Shown here in pieces: positions 50,584 through 59,060 of a stretch of 64,000 nucleotides of DNA. The DNA lies in assembly GCF_010726245.1 (NCBI RefSeq), contig NZ_AP022561.1, positions 1,674,001 to 1,738,000 on the forward strand, read 5' to 3'. The notes under the pieces were generated by a model. That model was not told where the DNA came from. It saw only the letters and a list, made by a program, of their open reading frames with translations, and searched no databases. The DNA is from Mycolicibacterium aichiense. GTDB lineage: Bacteria > Actinomycetota > Actinomycetes > Mycobacteriales > Mycobacteriaceae. The translations under genes were made by a program, and so were the position numbers. Positions within the stretch are counted from its first letter, which is position 1. Every line of letters begins with the position of its first letter.

Positions 50584-52718
50584 CGACGTCAGGGCACGCG
50601 TTGCCGGGGGAGACCGACTACCACGCGCTCAACGCGATGCTGAATCTGTACGACGCAGACGGCAAGATCCAGTTCGACATGGATCGTCTGGCCGCGCGTC
50701 AGTACTTCCTCGAGCACGTGAACCAGAACACTGTGTTCTTTCACAATCAGGACGAGAAGCTCGACTACCTGATTCGCGAGAACTATTACGAGCGTGAGGT
50801 TCTCGACCAGTACTCGCGCAACTTCGTCAAGACGCTGACCGATCGCGCCTACGCCAAGAAGTTCCGGTTCCCGACCTTCCTCGGTGCGTTCAAGTACTAC
50901 ACCTCCTACACGCTGAAGACGTTCGACGGGAAGCGCTACCTCGAGCGATTCGAGGACCGCGTGGTGATGGTGGCGCTGACGCTGGCCGCCGGTGACACCA
51001 CGCTGGCCGAGAAGCTGGTCGACGAGATCATCGACGGACGGTTCCAGCCGGCCACCCCGACATTCCTGAATTCGGGCAAGGCGCAGCGTGGCGAGCCGGT
51101 GAGCTGCTTCCTGCTGCGCATCGAGGACAACATGGAGTCGATCGGCCGTTCGATCAACTCCGCACTGCAGCTGTCCAAGCGCGGTGGCGGAGTTGCGTTG
51201 CTGCTGACGAACATTCGCGAGCATGGCGCACCGATCAAGAATATCGAGAACCAGAGCTCGGGCGTCATCCCGATCATGAAGCTGCTGGAGGACTCGTTCT
51301 CCTACGCCAATCAGCTCGGTGCGCGCCAGGGTGCCGGCGCGGTCTATCTGCACGCACATCACCCCGACATCTACCGCTTCCTGGACACCAAGCGGGAGAA
51401 CGCCGACGAGAAGATCCGCATCAAGACCCTGTCGCTGGGTGTGGTGATTCCCGACATCACGTTCGAGCTGGCGAAGAAGAACGAGGACATGTACCTGTTC
51501 TCGCCGTATGACGTCGAGCGCGTGTACGGCGTGCCGTTCGCCGACATCTCGGTCACCGAGAAGTACCACGAGATGGTCGACGACGCGCGGATCCGCAAGA
51601 CGAAGATCAAGGCCCGCGAGTTCTTCCAGACGCTGGCCGAGCTTCAGTTCGAGTCGGGCTACCCGTACATCATGTTCGAGGACACCGTGAACCGGGCCAA
51701 CCCGATCGACGGCAAGATCACGCACTCCAACCTGTGCTCGGAAATCCTGCAGGTGTCGACGCCCTCGCTGTTCAACGAGGACCTGTCGTATGCCAAGGTG
51801 GGCAAGGACATTTCGTGCAACCTGGGCTCGCTGAACATCGCCAAGGCGATGGACTCGCCGGACTTCGCGCAGACCATCGAGGTGGCCATTCGCGGGTTGA
51901 CCGCCGTGAGCGACCAGACGCACATCTGGTCGGTTCCGTCGATCGAACAGGGCAACAACGACTCGCATGCCATCGGCCTCGGCCAGATGAACCTGCACGG
52001 ATACCTTGCGCGCGAACGGATCTTCTACGGATCCGAAGAGGGCATCGACTTCACCAACATGTACTTCTACACGGTGCTCTACCACGCGCTGCGCGCGTCG
52101 AACAAGATCGCCGTCGAGCGGGGAACTGCGTTCAAGGGTTTCGAGAAATCGAAGTACGCCAGCGGCGAGTTCTTCGACAAGTACACCGACCAGGTGTGGG
52201 AGCCGGCCACCGAGCGGGTGCGCGAGTTGTTCTCGAAGGCGGGCATTCGCATTCCCACCCAAGAGGATTGGGTGCGGCTCAAGGAGTCGGTGCAGAAGAA
52301 CGGCATCTACAACCAGAACCTGCAGGCGGTGCCGCCGACGGGGTCGATCTCCTACATCAACCACTCGACATCGTCGATCCACCCGGTGGCGAGCAAGGTC
52401 GAGATCCGCAAGGAAGGCAAGATCGGCCGCGTCTACTACCCGGCGCCCTACATGACCAACGACAACCTGGAGTACTACCAGGACGCGTACGAGATCGGTT
52501 ACGAGAAGATCATCGACACGTATGCCGCGGCCACTCAGCATGTGGACCAAGGGCTTTCGCTGACCTTGTTCTTCAAGGACACCGCCGACACCCGCGAGGT
52601 CAACAAGGCGCAGATCTACGCCTGGCGCAAGGGAATCAAGACGCTGTACTACATCCGGCTTCGCCAGATGGCGCTGGAGGGCACTGAGGTGGAGGGTTGC
52701 GTCAGCTGCATGCTGTGA
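50550..52718 (+). CDS. nrdE: Class Ib ribonucleoside-diphosphate reductase, alpha subunit
   Basis: A 722-residue NrdE from the GTG at 50550; an internal ATG at 50637 would give 693 residues, the length annotated in M. tuberculosis. [15 protein letters not shown] supplies one redox cysteine, [10 protein letters not shown] the thiyl-radical cysteine (N-x-C-x-E), and the C-terminal EGCVSCML the cysteine pair that is reloaded by NrdH. It reduces ribonucleoside diphosphates together with NrdF. nrdF is not in the window; in M. tuberculosis nrdF2 lies beyond the TetR and monooxygenase that appear here at 62.6-64 kb. Confidence 0.96.
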   Translation: MPPTVTAAEPVTTSGHALPGETDYHALNAMLNLYDADGKIQFDMDRLAARQYFLEHVNQNTVFFHNQDEKLDYLIRENYYEREVLDQYSRNFVKTLTDRAYAKKFRFPTFLGAFKYYTSYTLKTFDGKRYLERFEDRVVMVALTLAAGDTTLAEKLVDEIIDGRFQPATPTFLNSGKAQRGEPVSCFLLRIEDNMESIGRSINSALQLSKRGGGVALLLTNIREHGAPIKNIENQSSGVIPIMKLLEDSFSYANQLGARQGAGAVYLHAHHPDIYRFLDTKRENADEKIRIKTLSLGVVIPDITFELAKKNEDMYLFSPYDVERVYGVPFADISVTEKYHEMVDDARIRKTKIKAREFFQTLAELQFESGYPYIMFEDTVNRANPIDGKITHSNLCSEILQVSTPSLFNEDLSYAKVGKDISCNLGSLNIAKAMDSPDFAQTIEVAIRGLTAVSDQTHIWSVPSIEQGNNDSHAIGLGQMNLHGYLARERIFYGSEEGIDFTNMYFYTVLYHALRASNKIAVERGTAFKGFEKSKYASGEFFDKYTDQVWEPATERVRELFSKAGIRIPTQEDWVRLKESVQKNGIYNQNLQAVPPTGSISYINHSTSSIHPVASKVEIRKEGKIGRVYYPAPYMTNDNLEYYQDAYEIGYEKIIDTYAAATQHVDQGLSLTLFFKDTADTREVNKAQIYAWRKGIKTLYYIRLRQMALEGTEVEGCVSCML

Positions 52719-52759
52719 GCTGAGCGCGGAAGAGTAGTTGGAAAGAATCGAGAACACAC

Positions 52760-53152
52760 ATGACAAGTAATCCAGGTGAAGACATACGGTTCGTGCTCGG
52801 AGTCGCTGAATTGCGGGAGCGGTTAAAGCTCGCGGGATTTCGCGGAAGCGTCCGCGCACTGAGTGCGCTTGGCCCGCTGGAACACGGTGACTCGCTGTGT
52901 GCATACATCCGATGCAGGCAGAACGACGTGCACGAGGTGTTCATTAATACCGGCGCGCTCTGCAACCACCACCACCTCACCATCGATGTGATGGACCTAG
53001 TGAATGCCTACAGGAGTGGAAAGCTCGACCGCGGGTGGAATCTATTGCCCAACGGCGACGCCTCGACTGGAGTGCTGACACGCGGAGCTGCGGCGCGTGC
53101 GGGCATCTCACCAAGTCAGTGCGCTCCAAACCCCTATCGAACGACGGGCTAG
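52760..53152 (+). CDS. Hypothetical protein
   Basis: A 130-residue open frame starting 41 bp after nrdE. I do not recognise a family. It is soluble, has two central cysteines (CAYIRCRQ) and one in LCNHHHLTIDV, a His-rich spot there, and a Gly/Ala-rich C-terminus. There is no strong ribosome site (only GGAAAG at a distance). It may be an extra gene at the start of the accessory block that separates nrdE from its usual neighbour. Coding status is likely but not certain. Confidence 0.55.
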   Translation: MTSNPGEDIRFVLGVAELRERLKLAGFRGSVRALSALGPLEHGDSLCAYIRCRQNDVHEVFINTGALCNHHHLTIDVMDLVNAYRSGKLDRGWNLLPNGDASTGVLTRGAAARAGISPSQCAPNPYRTTG

Positions 53153-53248
53153 TTAGCTCGCGTCGGTTCAGACGCGTCGAAGTCGATCGCTGACTATTGG
53201 GACAAGCTCAAGCGGCGACCACGGGCGTTAGGGCATGCACCAACAGCG

Positions 53249-53306
53249 TCGAGATAGAACTGAGGGCGAAGATTCCGCGGAATCTTCGCCCTCAGTTCTA
53301 TCTCGA
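53249..53306. repeat. 58-bp perfect palindrome
   Basis: The 29 bases at 53249-53277 (starting TCGAGATAGAACTGAGGGCG) are followed directly by their exact reverse complement at 53278-53306; the centre is CCGCGG. There is no loop and no mismatch. It lies in the 234-bp gap between the hypothetical gene and the VOC gene. No T run follows. The rest of the gap shows nothing recognisable. Confidence 0.95.
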
Positions 53307-53386
53307 TCAACGCGATGCGATGAGTTCTCTGTCCAGCCCTGGTCTAACTCTGCGACGCCCATCCCGCAACACCTTTGGAGACACCC

Positions 53387-53785
53387 GTGCACGCCATGAT
53401 GCTCGTGAACCTGCCCGTCGCCGACGTCGAGCGCTCACGCCAATTCTTCGCCGATCTCGGATACGCGTTCGACGACAGATTCAGCGGTGAGAAATCAGTG
53501 ACTTTGGCGTTGGGGGAGAATCAGTTCGCGATGCTGGTAGAGCGCGAGTTGTTCGACTCGTTCCACCCGCTTGAGACCGCCGACGCCACCAAGGTCAAAG
53601 AATGCGTCGTCTGCCTCACCGTCGATAGTCGTGACGCGGTGGACGCGTTGGTGAACCGAGCCCTGGCCGCCGGCGGCACCGAGGGTGACGCCGAAGACCA
53701 CGGGTCCATGTACGGCCGCAGCTACAACGACCTCGACGGCCATTCCTGGCAAATCTTCTGGATGGACGATAATTCGCCGGGGTAG
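53387..53785 (+). CDS. VOC-family (glyoxalase-like) protein
   Basis: A 132-residue single VOC domain. The GTG at 53387 has GGAG 6 bp upstream; a TTG at 53375 overlaps that site. MMLVNLPVADVERSRQFFADLGYAF at the N-terminus and YNDLDGHSWQIFWMD at the C-terminus are typical of the extradiol/glyoxalase-like group often called lactoylglutathione lyase family. Function is not assignable. Its 3' end overlaps the membrane-protein gene on the opposite strand by 64 bp. Confidence 0.85.
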   Translation: MHAMMLVNLPVADVERSRQFFADLGYAFDDRFSGEKSVTLALGENQFAMLVERELFDSFHPLETADATKVKECVVCLTVDSRDAVDALVNRALAAGGTEGDAEDHGSMYGRSYNDLDGHSWQIFWMDDNSPG

Positions 53786-54255
53786 AACGAATACCCCAGA
53801 GCTATCGCGAGGATGGCGAACTTAACCGAGGCTGCGATCTTGGCGAGGCGAGCGTTCACTGCGACATCGCGTCGGTCGAGCACCCGTAGGAGTGCGACCC
53901 CCTCGACTGCATCGCCTGCGACTGCGCCCGCAGCCAGCGCCGGTAACCATCCGGGGTGACCGCGGCGTCGACGTCGACGGTCGACGAGCAGGCCCAGCAG
54001 AATTCCGTAGCTGGTCATGTAGCCGAAGTCGAGCCACATGGACCGGCGAGCGGCGCGCTGGCCGTCTTCGCCCCATTGGGCCATGATCGCCTCGGCTTTG
54101 GTGGCCGTGCCCGCCAGTTCGAACGGGATGATTCCTGGACCGCCGGTGGCCTGCATCTGACGGTCCAGCCGAAGCATCGCCAGGGAGTAGCCGACATAGG
54201 CGACGGTCGCCGCCGCGATCGGACTCCTGCGCACCCATCTGAGCGGAGAAGTCAT
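53722..54255 (-). CDS. Small multi-pass membrane protein of unknown function
   Basis: A 177-residue protein from the ATG at 54255. It has about four hydrophobic segments: IAAATVAYVGYSLAML near the start, FGYMTSYGILLGLLV, LPALAAGAVAGDAVEGVALL, and VKFAILAIALGYSFY at the end. An arginine run follows the second helix, which suggests a cytoplasmic loop. I recognise no family. It is divergent from the nucleotidyltransferase at 54343 and overlaps the end of the VOC gene antisense by 64 bp, so the C-terminal boundary should be treated with some care. Confidence 0.65.
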   Translation of the reverse strand: MTSPLRWVRRSPIAAATVAYVGYSLAMLRLDRQMQATGGPGIIPFELAGTATKAEAIMAQWGEDGQRAARRSMWLDFGYMTSYGILLGLLVDRRRRRRGHPGWLPALAAGAVAGDAVEGVALLRVLDRRDVAVNARLAKIAASVKFAILAIALGYSFYPGELSSIQKICQEWPSRSL

Positions 54256-54342
54256 GTGCGGCAGCGTATCGTGTCCGCCGGGAGGTGTTGGCGATTCTTC
54301 CGTTCCTCGGTGGTAGGCGGCTCGATCTCGGAAGCGGATAGC

Positions 54343-54966
54343 ATGGAGGGCGTGACCGAACTCGGGGGAGAACTGCTCTCGGCGAGCGTGATTGAGGAAC
54401 GCTGGGACCCGTGGACGCCAATTGAAGTAGCGCAACGGCTTTCGGCAGTCACTGCGCCATGGTGTGTAACCGCTGGGTGGGCGATAGACCTATTCGTCGG
54501 CGAAGTCACTCGCAAGCACGACGATCTTGAGATCGCTATTCCCGCAGGGCGGTTCGATGAGGTCTTCGCAGCGGTGCCAGACCACCAATGGGATGTCGTC
54601 GGCGAGGGCCGGGTTTGGCCCTACCCACAACGCTTCGCCGATCACTTTCAGACGTGGCTGCGTGAACCGGACACCGGGACATATCGTCTGGACGTCTTCC
54701 GCGAACCGCATGTGGACGACCTTTGGCTGTGCCGCCGAGACGTTTCGATCATGCTGCCTTACGCCGACTTGGTACTTCGGACAACCGACGGCATTCCGTA
54801 CGTGATCCCGGAGGTTGCGTTGCTGTTCAAGGCGAAGCATCTACGCGAAAAGGACGATGCCGATTTCGTTCGCGCTGTGCCGGTCCTAGGGCCAACCCGC
54901 AGACGGCGCTTACGTCGATGGTTGGAGCTGGTGCACCCCGGGCATCGCTGGATCGACGCCCTCTGA
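54343..54966 (+). CDS. Aminoglycoside adenylyltransferase-like nucleotidyltransferase
   Basis: A 207-residue nucleotidyltransferase from the ATG at 54343. TAGWAIDLFVGEVTRKHDDLEIAI matches the ANT(2'')-like/AadB-like pattern G-G-W-A-x-D-x-x-x-G with a following D-D-x-E acid pair. Later segments (YRLDVFREP and KHLREKDDADF) fit the group. Such proteins transfer AMP to aminoglycosides or lincosamides, but many chromosomal relatives have no proven drug role. It lies in the accessory block. Resistance activity should not be assumed. Confidence 0.75.
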   Translation: MEGVTELGGELLSASVIEERWDPWTPIEVAQRLSAVTAPWCVTAGWAIDLFVGEVTRKHDDLEIAIPAGRFDEVFAAVPDHQWDVVGEGRVWPYPQRFADHFQTWLREPDTGTYRLDVFREPHVDDLWLCRRDVSIMLPYADLVLRTTDGIPYVIPEVALLFKAKHLREKDDADFVRAVPVLGPTRRRRLRRWLELVHPGHRWIDAL

Positions 54967-55036
54967 CGCGTGAGTGTGCCGCCCTATCCGGGGCTCGTGG
55001 CGAGTCGCGTATGAAACCGCACAATCGGAGGCGGTC

Positions 55037-55417
55037 TCACCGCGCCTTGTCTGCGCGCAGCGCCTTCACCCGCCGCTGCTCGGCGAGCACGTTCTGGTAG
55101 CTCTCGCGTTCGGCGATCAGCCAGTCCGGCTTCTCGGCGAGCAGCGCATCGATCTGCTCGGTGGTCAGCGCGTCCACCACCCCGCCGCGCGCAAGCCCCG
55201 CGATCGACACGCCCAGCTTGGCCGCCACCAGGTTCTTCGGGTGCGGGCCGTTCTTGCGGAGGTCCTTGAGCCACTGCGGCGGGTCCGACTGCAGAGCAGC
55301 GAGTTCGTCGCGGGTGATCGCGTTCGCCTGAAACTCCTCAGGCGTCGCCGGCAGGTACACGTCCAACTTCTTCGCCGCGGTGGCGGGTTTCATCGACTGC
55401 GCGTTCGGCCTGCTCAT
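55037..55417 (-). CDS. DUF5997-like conserved protein
   Basis: A 126-residue protein of a small actinobacterial family: KLDVYLPATPEEFQANAITRDELAAL, then PQWLKDLRKNGPHPKNLVAAKLGVSIAGLARGG. The middle part looks like a short helix-turn-helix. It lies divergently, 28 bp from the LysR-substrate-domain gene; I recall this pairing from other actinobacteria. Function is unknown, and a DNA-binding role is only a guess. Confidence 0.75.
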   Translation of the reverse strand: MSRPNAQSMKPATAAKKLDVYLPATPEEFQANAITRDELAALQSDPPQWLKDLRKNGPHPKNLVAAKLGVSIAGLARGGVVDALTTEQIDALLAEKPDWLIAERESYQNVLAEQRRVKALRADKAR

Positions 55418-55445
55418 GACACGAGCCTATCGGTAGCCTGGGTCG

Positions 55446-56159
55446 GTGACCCAGTCCTCGCTCACCGTCGGGTACGTCCCCGGAGCGACGCCGGCGAAGT
55501 GGGCGCGGACCTGGGCGCAGCGTCACCCGGACGTTCGGCTGACACTGCGCGCTGTCACCGCGGCGGAGGCGGCCGCCGAGGTGCTGGACGGGACCGTCGA
55601 TGTGGCGTTGCTGCGCCCGTCGGCCGACACGTCGGGACTGTCCGTCATCCCGCTCTACGAGGAGACGACGGTGGCGGTGGTACCGACCGATCACCTTCTG
55701 AGCGCCGCCGACGAGATCACCGCGGCCGACCTCGCCGACGAGCCAGTCCTGCTGCCACTCGACGACGTGGTCGCGTGGGCCGATGCTCCGGGAACTCCGA
55801 TCGATCACCGCCCCGAAACCACCGAGGCCGCAATGGAACTCGCAGCCGCAGGCTTGGGCGTGCTGATCGTCCCGCAGTCGCTGGCCCGGCTGTATCACCG
55901 CCGCGACCTGACGTATCGCCCTATCGCCGACGCGCCGACGTGTCCAGTGGCCCTTGCCTTTCCGGCCGGGCAACCGTCGGCATTGGTCGAAGAGTTCACC
56001 GGGATCGTGCGGGGGCGCAAACCGAGTTCCTCACGTGGGCAGGCGCAGCCGACTCCGAAACGTACAGCGCGGGAGAAGACGCTGGCCAAGCAAGCCGCCC
56101 GCGCCGCCGCCGGAAAGGTCGCCCGTAAGCCGGGCGCCACCAAGCGGCGGCGGCCTTAA
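55446..56159 (+). CDS. LysR-type effector-binding domain protein without HTH
   Basis: A 237-residue protein whose first residues (TVGYVPGATPAKWARTWAQRHP) already belong to the substrate-binding domain of LysR regulators; the usual 60-90-residue DNA-binding part is absent. The domain continues through LLRPSADTSGLSVIPLYEETTVAVVP and MELAAAGLGVLIVPQSLARLY. After about residue 195 there is a Lys/Arg/Ala-rich tail ending KRRRP, which could bind nucleic acid. DNA binding may also come from the divergent DUF5997 protein, an inference from their pairing. Confidence 0.82.
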   Translation: MTQSSLTVGYVPGATPAKWARTWAQRHPDVRLTLRAVTAAEAAAEVLDGTVDVALLRPSADTSGLSVIPLYEETTVAVVPTDHLLSAADEITAADLADEPVLLPLDDVVAWADAPGTPIDHRPETTEAAMELAAAGLGVLIVPQSLARLYHRRDLTYRPIADAPTCPVALAFPAGQPSALVEEFTGIVRGRKPSSSRGQAQPTPKRTAREKTLAKQAARAAAGKVARKPGATKRRRP

Positions 56160-56215
56160 CCGTCGTGTGACGCCGTTTTACCTGGTCAACACATACGCTC
56201 CGCGATACTCGAACC

Positions 56216-57103
56216 ATGACCGTGCTGACGCATGTTCCGGCCGACACGTCCCCAGCCGACCTTGCCGACCATCTGCGCCGCGACGGCTACGTGATCGTCG
56301 ACAACCTGGTTCCGGACTCCCTGATGGACACCATCGGCGACGAACTGTCGCCCTACCTCGACGCGACGCCGATGGGCTACAACGCGATGATCGGGCGCAA
56401 GACCCGGCGCACCGGTGCGCTGATCGCCCGCTCCCCGGCCTGCCGCACCCTGATCCAGAACCCGTCCATTCTCGGCGTGTGCGCCGACTTTCTCGGCCAT
56501 GCCAGCGCATTTCAGCTGATGCTCACCCAGGTGATCTCGATCGAGCCGGGCGAAACCGATCAATCGCTGCACCGCGACCAGAACGCCTTCGACTTCTACC
56601 CGTTCCCCGACGACTACCACGTGCAGTGCAACACGCTGTGGGCCATGACCGACTACACCGCGGAGATGGGCGCGACCAGGGTGGTGCCGGGCAGCCAGGT
56701 GGGCGACAAGAAACCGACCGACTACACCGACGACGAGTGCGTGCAGGCCGAGATGTCGCGGGGTTCGGTGCTGCTCTACTCCGGCAAGATCGTGCACAGC
56801 GGGGCCGCCAACCGCAGCAACCAGGTCCGGCGCGCCATCAACGTGAACTACTGTGTCGGGTGGGTCCGTCAGGAAGAGAACCAATTCCTCTCGGTGCCAA
56901 TGGAAGTCGCGCGCGAGCTCGACGACGACCTGCTCAAGCTGATCGGCTATCAAGAAGGCGCATGGGCCATGGGGTACTTCCGCGACTTCGAGGATCCCTT
57001 GCGCGCGATTCGCGGTGACCGGGTCGCCTACGCGTTCGACGCGGCCAAGCTGACCGGCAGTGCGGGGGCGGCATTCACCGACCAGCTCACCCACAGTGAG
57101 TGA
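56216..57103 (+). CDS. Phytanoyl-CoA dioxygenase (PhyH) family protein
   Basis: A 295-residue Fe(II)/2-oxoglutarate oxygenase. The iron facial triad is visible as H-x-D in SLHRDQNAF (near residue 120) and the distal His in KIVHSGAANRS; the 2-oxoglutarate-binding arginine would be in NQVRRAINVN. GATRVVPGSQ is the conserved turn. It hydroxylates an unactivated carbon of a lipid or small molecule; similar genes are common in mycobacteria. The next gene begins 27 bp downstream, so the two may be cotranscribed. Confidence 0.87.
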   Translation: MTVLTHVPADTSPADLADHLRRDGYVIVDNLVPDSLMDTIGDELSPYLDATPMGYNAMIGRKTRRTGALIARSPACRTLIQNPSILGVCADFLGHASAFQLMLTQVISIEPGETDQSLHRDQNAFDFYPFPDDYHVQCNTLWAMTDYTAEMGATRVVPGSQVGDKKPTDYTDDECVQAEMSRGSVLLYSGKIVHSGAANRSNQVRRAINVNYCVGWVRQEENQFLSVPMEVARELDDDLLKLIGYQEGAWAMGYFRDFEDPLRAIRGDRVAYAFDAAKLTGSAGAAFTDQLTHSE

Positions 57104-57130
57104 CGCTGCGCCCTGCGGTTAACTAGAACC

Positions 57131-57997
57131 ATGTCCGCACTCATGCCGGCCGCATTCATCGGGCACGGCAGCCCGATGAACGCCCTGGAGCTCAACCGCT
57201 ACACCTCGGCGTGGCGGGCGTTCGGCCGGTCGGTGCACGAATCAGCCGGGCGGCCGCGGGCGATCCTCGTCGTCAGCGCGCACTGGTACATCAACGCCAC
57301 CGCCGTCACCGCGATGGCGGTGCCGCGGACGATCCACGATTTCTACGGCTTTCCCGCCGAACTCTTCGAGGTGCAGTACCCGGCGCCGGGTCTGCCGGAG
57401 CTTGCCGACGAGATCGCCGACGTGGTGGAGCCGACGTGGGTGGGCGCCGATGTCGACAGCTGGGGGATCGACCACGGCACCTGGTCGGTGCTCGTACACG
57501 CCTTCCCGGACGCATCGGTACCCGTCGTGCAATTGGCGATCAACGCCTACAAGCCGCTGGAGTATCACCTCGCGCTCGGCGCCAAGCTGGCCGAGCTACG
57601 CGAGCGAGGTGTGCTGATCCTGGGTAGCGGTAACGTCGTGCACAACCTGGCCGGGATGGATCCGTCGCTGGAGGACAGGGCTTTTGACTGGGCTCAGCGC
57701 TTCGACGATCAGGCGCGAACGCAGGTTCTGACCGATCCGGCCGATGCGGTCCGGCTGCGCGATCACGCGGACTATCCGGCCGCGGTGCCGACGCCCGATC
57801 ACTTTCTGCCGCTGCTGTACTTCGCGGGACTTGCAGCCGAGCACACTGACAAGGTCGGCGTGCTCACCGATGGCTGCGCCTACGGCTCGCTGTCGATGAC
57901 GTCGTACACCCTCGGCCTCGACGTCGAGGCCCCGTCGGATGACGGCGGCGCGGCGGCACCGGCCCGCGGTGTGCCGGTCGACGAGACCAACATCTAA
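57131..57997 (+). CDS. 4,5-DOPA dioxygenase-like (LigB-fold) extradiol dioxygenase
   Basis: A 288-residue class III extradiol dioxygenase of the YgiD/DODA type. FIGHGSPMNAL (His12) and VVSAHWYI provide the first metal ligands, GIDHGTWSVL and GSGNVVHNL the further histidines, and PTPDHFLPLLYF the closing motif. Family members open catechol rings, or bind zinc with unknown substrates. It follows the PhyH gene by 27 bp. It is unrelated in fold to the two VOC dioxygenases at the left of the window. Confidence 0.88.
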   Translation: MSALMPAAFIGHGSPMNALELNRYTSAWRAFGRSVHESAGRPRAILVVSAHWYINATAVTAMAVPRTIHDFYGFPAELFEVQYPAPGLPELADEIADVVEPTWVGADVDSWGIDHGTWSVLVHAFPDASVPVVQLAINAYKPLEYHLALGAKLAELRERGVLILGSGNVVHNLAGMDPSLEDRAFDWAQRFDDQARTQVLTDPADAVRLRDHADYPAAVPTPDHFLPLLYFAGLAAEHTDKVGVLTDGCAYGSLSMTSYTLGLDVEAPSDDGGAAAPARGVPVDETNI

Positions 57998-58013
57998 CGC
58001 CGCCAGCGCGTGA

Positions 58014-58029
58014 ATCTACGGCTGTAGAC
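58014..58029. promoter_or_regulatory. Dyad ATCTAC-GGCT-GTAGAC before the NIPSNAP gene
   Basis: The half sites ATCTAC and GTAGAC, 4 bp apart, lie 7 bp upstream of the GTG at 58037. The same half sites form the outer arms of the operator at 59009-59047, which suggests one shared regulator. Confidence 0.5.
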
Positions 58030-58036
58030 TCGCGGG

Positions 58037-58348
58037 GTGGAGTTGCGGACCTATACGTTGGCCGACGCGGACGCTTTGCATAGCTATGTCTCGGAGTTCT
58101 GGCCACGCCACATTCGAACCTTGCGCAAGTACGGCATCACCGTGCACGGCGTGTGGACCGAACCCGCGGCGGAGGAAACTCGCGTCGTCGCACTCGTTGG
58201 CTACTCAGGCAGCGATCCACGCAGCCTGGCCGAAAGTTACGGCACGAGTGACGACTTCGTCGACGATCATCGAGAGTTTGACGCTTCCCTGATCATCGCG
58301 ACACGCATACAGACGCTTGAACCCATCGCGAGTTCTCCGCTGCGGTAG
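58037..58348 (+). CDS. NIPSNAP-family small protein
   Basis: A 103-residue ferredoxin-fold protein of the NIPSNAP type: MELRTYTLADADALHSYVSEFWPRH, then GITVHGVWTEPA and VVALVGYSGSDPRSLAESYG. The family is small, soluble and of unclear role, sometimes linked to monooxygenase-like folds. Starts at GTG. It precedes the TetR gene by 37 bp on the same strand, so the two probably form an operon controlled by the shared dyad. Confidence 0.82.
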   Translation: MELRTYTLADADALHSYVSEFWPRHIRTLRKYGITVHGVWTEPAAEETRVVALVGYSGSDPRSLAESYGTSDDFVDDHREFDASLIIATRIQTLEPIASSPLR

Positions 58349-58385
58349 CAGTCGAGAATCAGGCCCTCATAGACGGAGGCTCTTC

Positions 58386-58964
58386 ATGGCGGCGTCCCAT
58401 CCGCAGCCGCGTAACGCCGCGGCAACGCGCGAGGCGATCCTCAAGTCGGCGATCGAGAACTTCGCGAAGGCGGGATACGACGGGGTGGGAGTGCGACAGA
58501 TCGCTCATGACGCCGGCGTCACCGCCATGCTGGTGAACAGGTACTTCGGCTCGAAGGAAGGACTGTTTGCCGAGGCCGTCGAAACGGCTTTCGCGACACC
58601 GGTTTTCGTCAGCGAGCAGTCGGACAGTCTGGTCGCCGACATCGTGGAGGCACTGGTGGCCGGAAGCGGGTCTCGCGCCGACGCGCCGCAGCCGTTCTTG
58701 ATCATGCTGAGGTCGGCATCGAATCCTGTCGCCACGACGATCGTGCGCAAGGCCATCGAGCGCCATGTCGGCGCACGTTTGACTCGCCAACTCGACTCGT
58801 CCGATCGAGAACTGCGTAGCGAGATACTCCTTGCGGTGATCAGCGGAATGCTCATGATGCGCGGTGTGGTCGGGACGCGAGCTCTTCGCAAGGGCAAGGC
58901 GGCCGACATCGCGAGAGTGCTCGAGCCGATGGTCGCCGCCCTCATCGACGATCCGCAGGCCTGA
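58386..58964 (+). CDS. TetR-family regulator
   Basis: A 192-residue TetR regulator from the ATG at 58386, with GGAGG 6 bp upstream. The helix-turn-helix (VRQIAHDAGVTAMLVNRYFGSKEGL) lies at about residues 35-60. It sits between two related dyad sites, one before NIPSNAP and one before the SDR at 59061, so it probably controls itself and both flanking units. The inducer is unknown. Confidence 0.88.
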   Translation: MAASHPQPRNAAATREAILKSAIENFAKAGYDGVGVRQIAHDAGVTAMLVNRYFGSKEGLFAEAVETAFATPVFVSEQSDSLVADIVEALVAGSGSRADAPQPFLIMLRSASNPVATTIVRKAIERHVGARLTRQLDSSDRELRSEILLAVISGMLMMRGVVGTRALRKGKAADIARVLEPMVAALIDDPQA

Positions 58965-59008
58965 CCACCGCTGCCTGATCCCGCCGTGCGGGGAATGAAC
59001 ATGCACAA

Positions 59009-59047
59009 GTCTACGTTCGTATACAACGCCGGTATACAGATGTAGAT
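59009..59047. promoter_or_regulatory. 39-bp symmetric double operator
   Basis: GTCTAC-N4-GTATAC-N7-GTATAC-N4-GTAGAT: inner and outer arms share one centre at 59028. It ends directly before the ribosome site AAGGAGG of the SDR at 59061, so bound repressor would cover the transcript start or the initiation region. Confidence 0.72.
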
Positions 59048-59060
59048 AAGGAGGCTCGGG

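Noticed and set aside
53249..53306. The 58-bp palindrome as an ordinary intrinsic terminator
   Set aside because: There is no loop and no T run, and the arms are far longer than in the two clear terminators at 23100 and 49405.
54343..54966. The nucleotidyltransferase as a toxin of a toxin-antitoxin pair
   Set aside because: Its pattern fits aminoglycoside-type adenylyltransferases, and no antitoxin-like gene is adjacent on the same strand.
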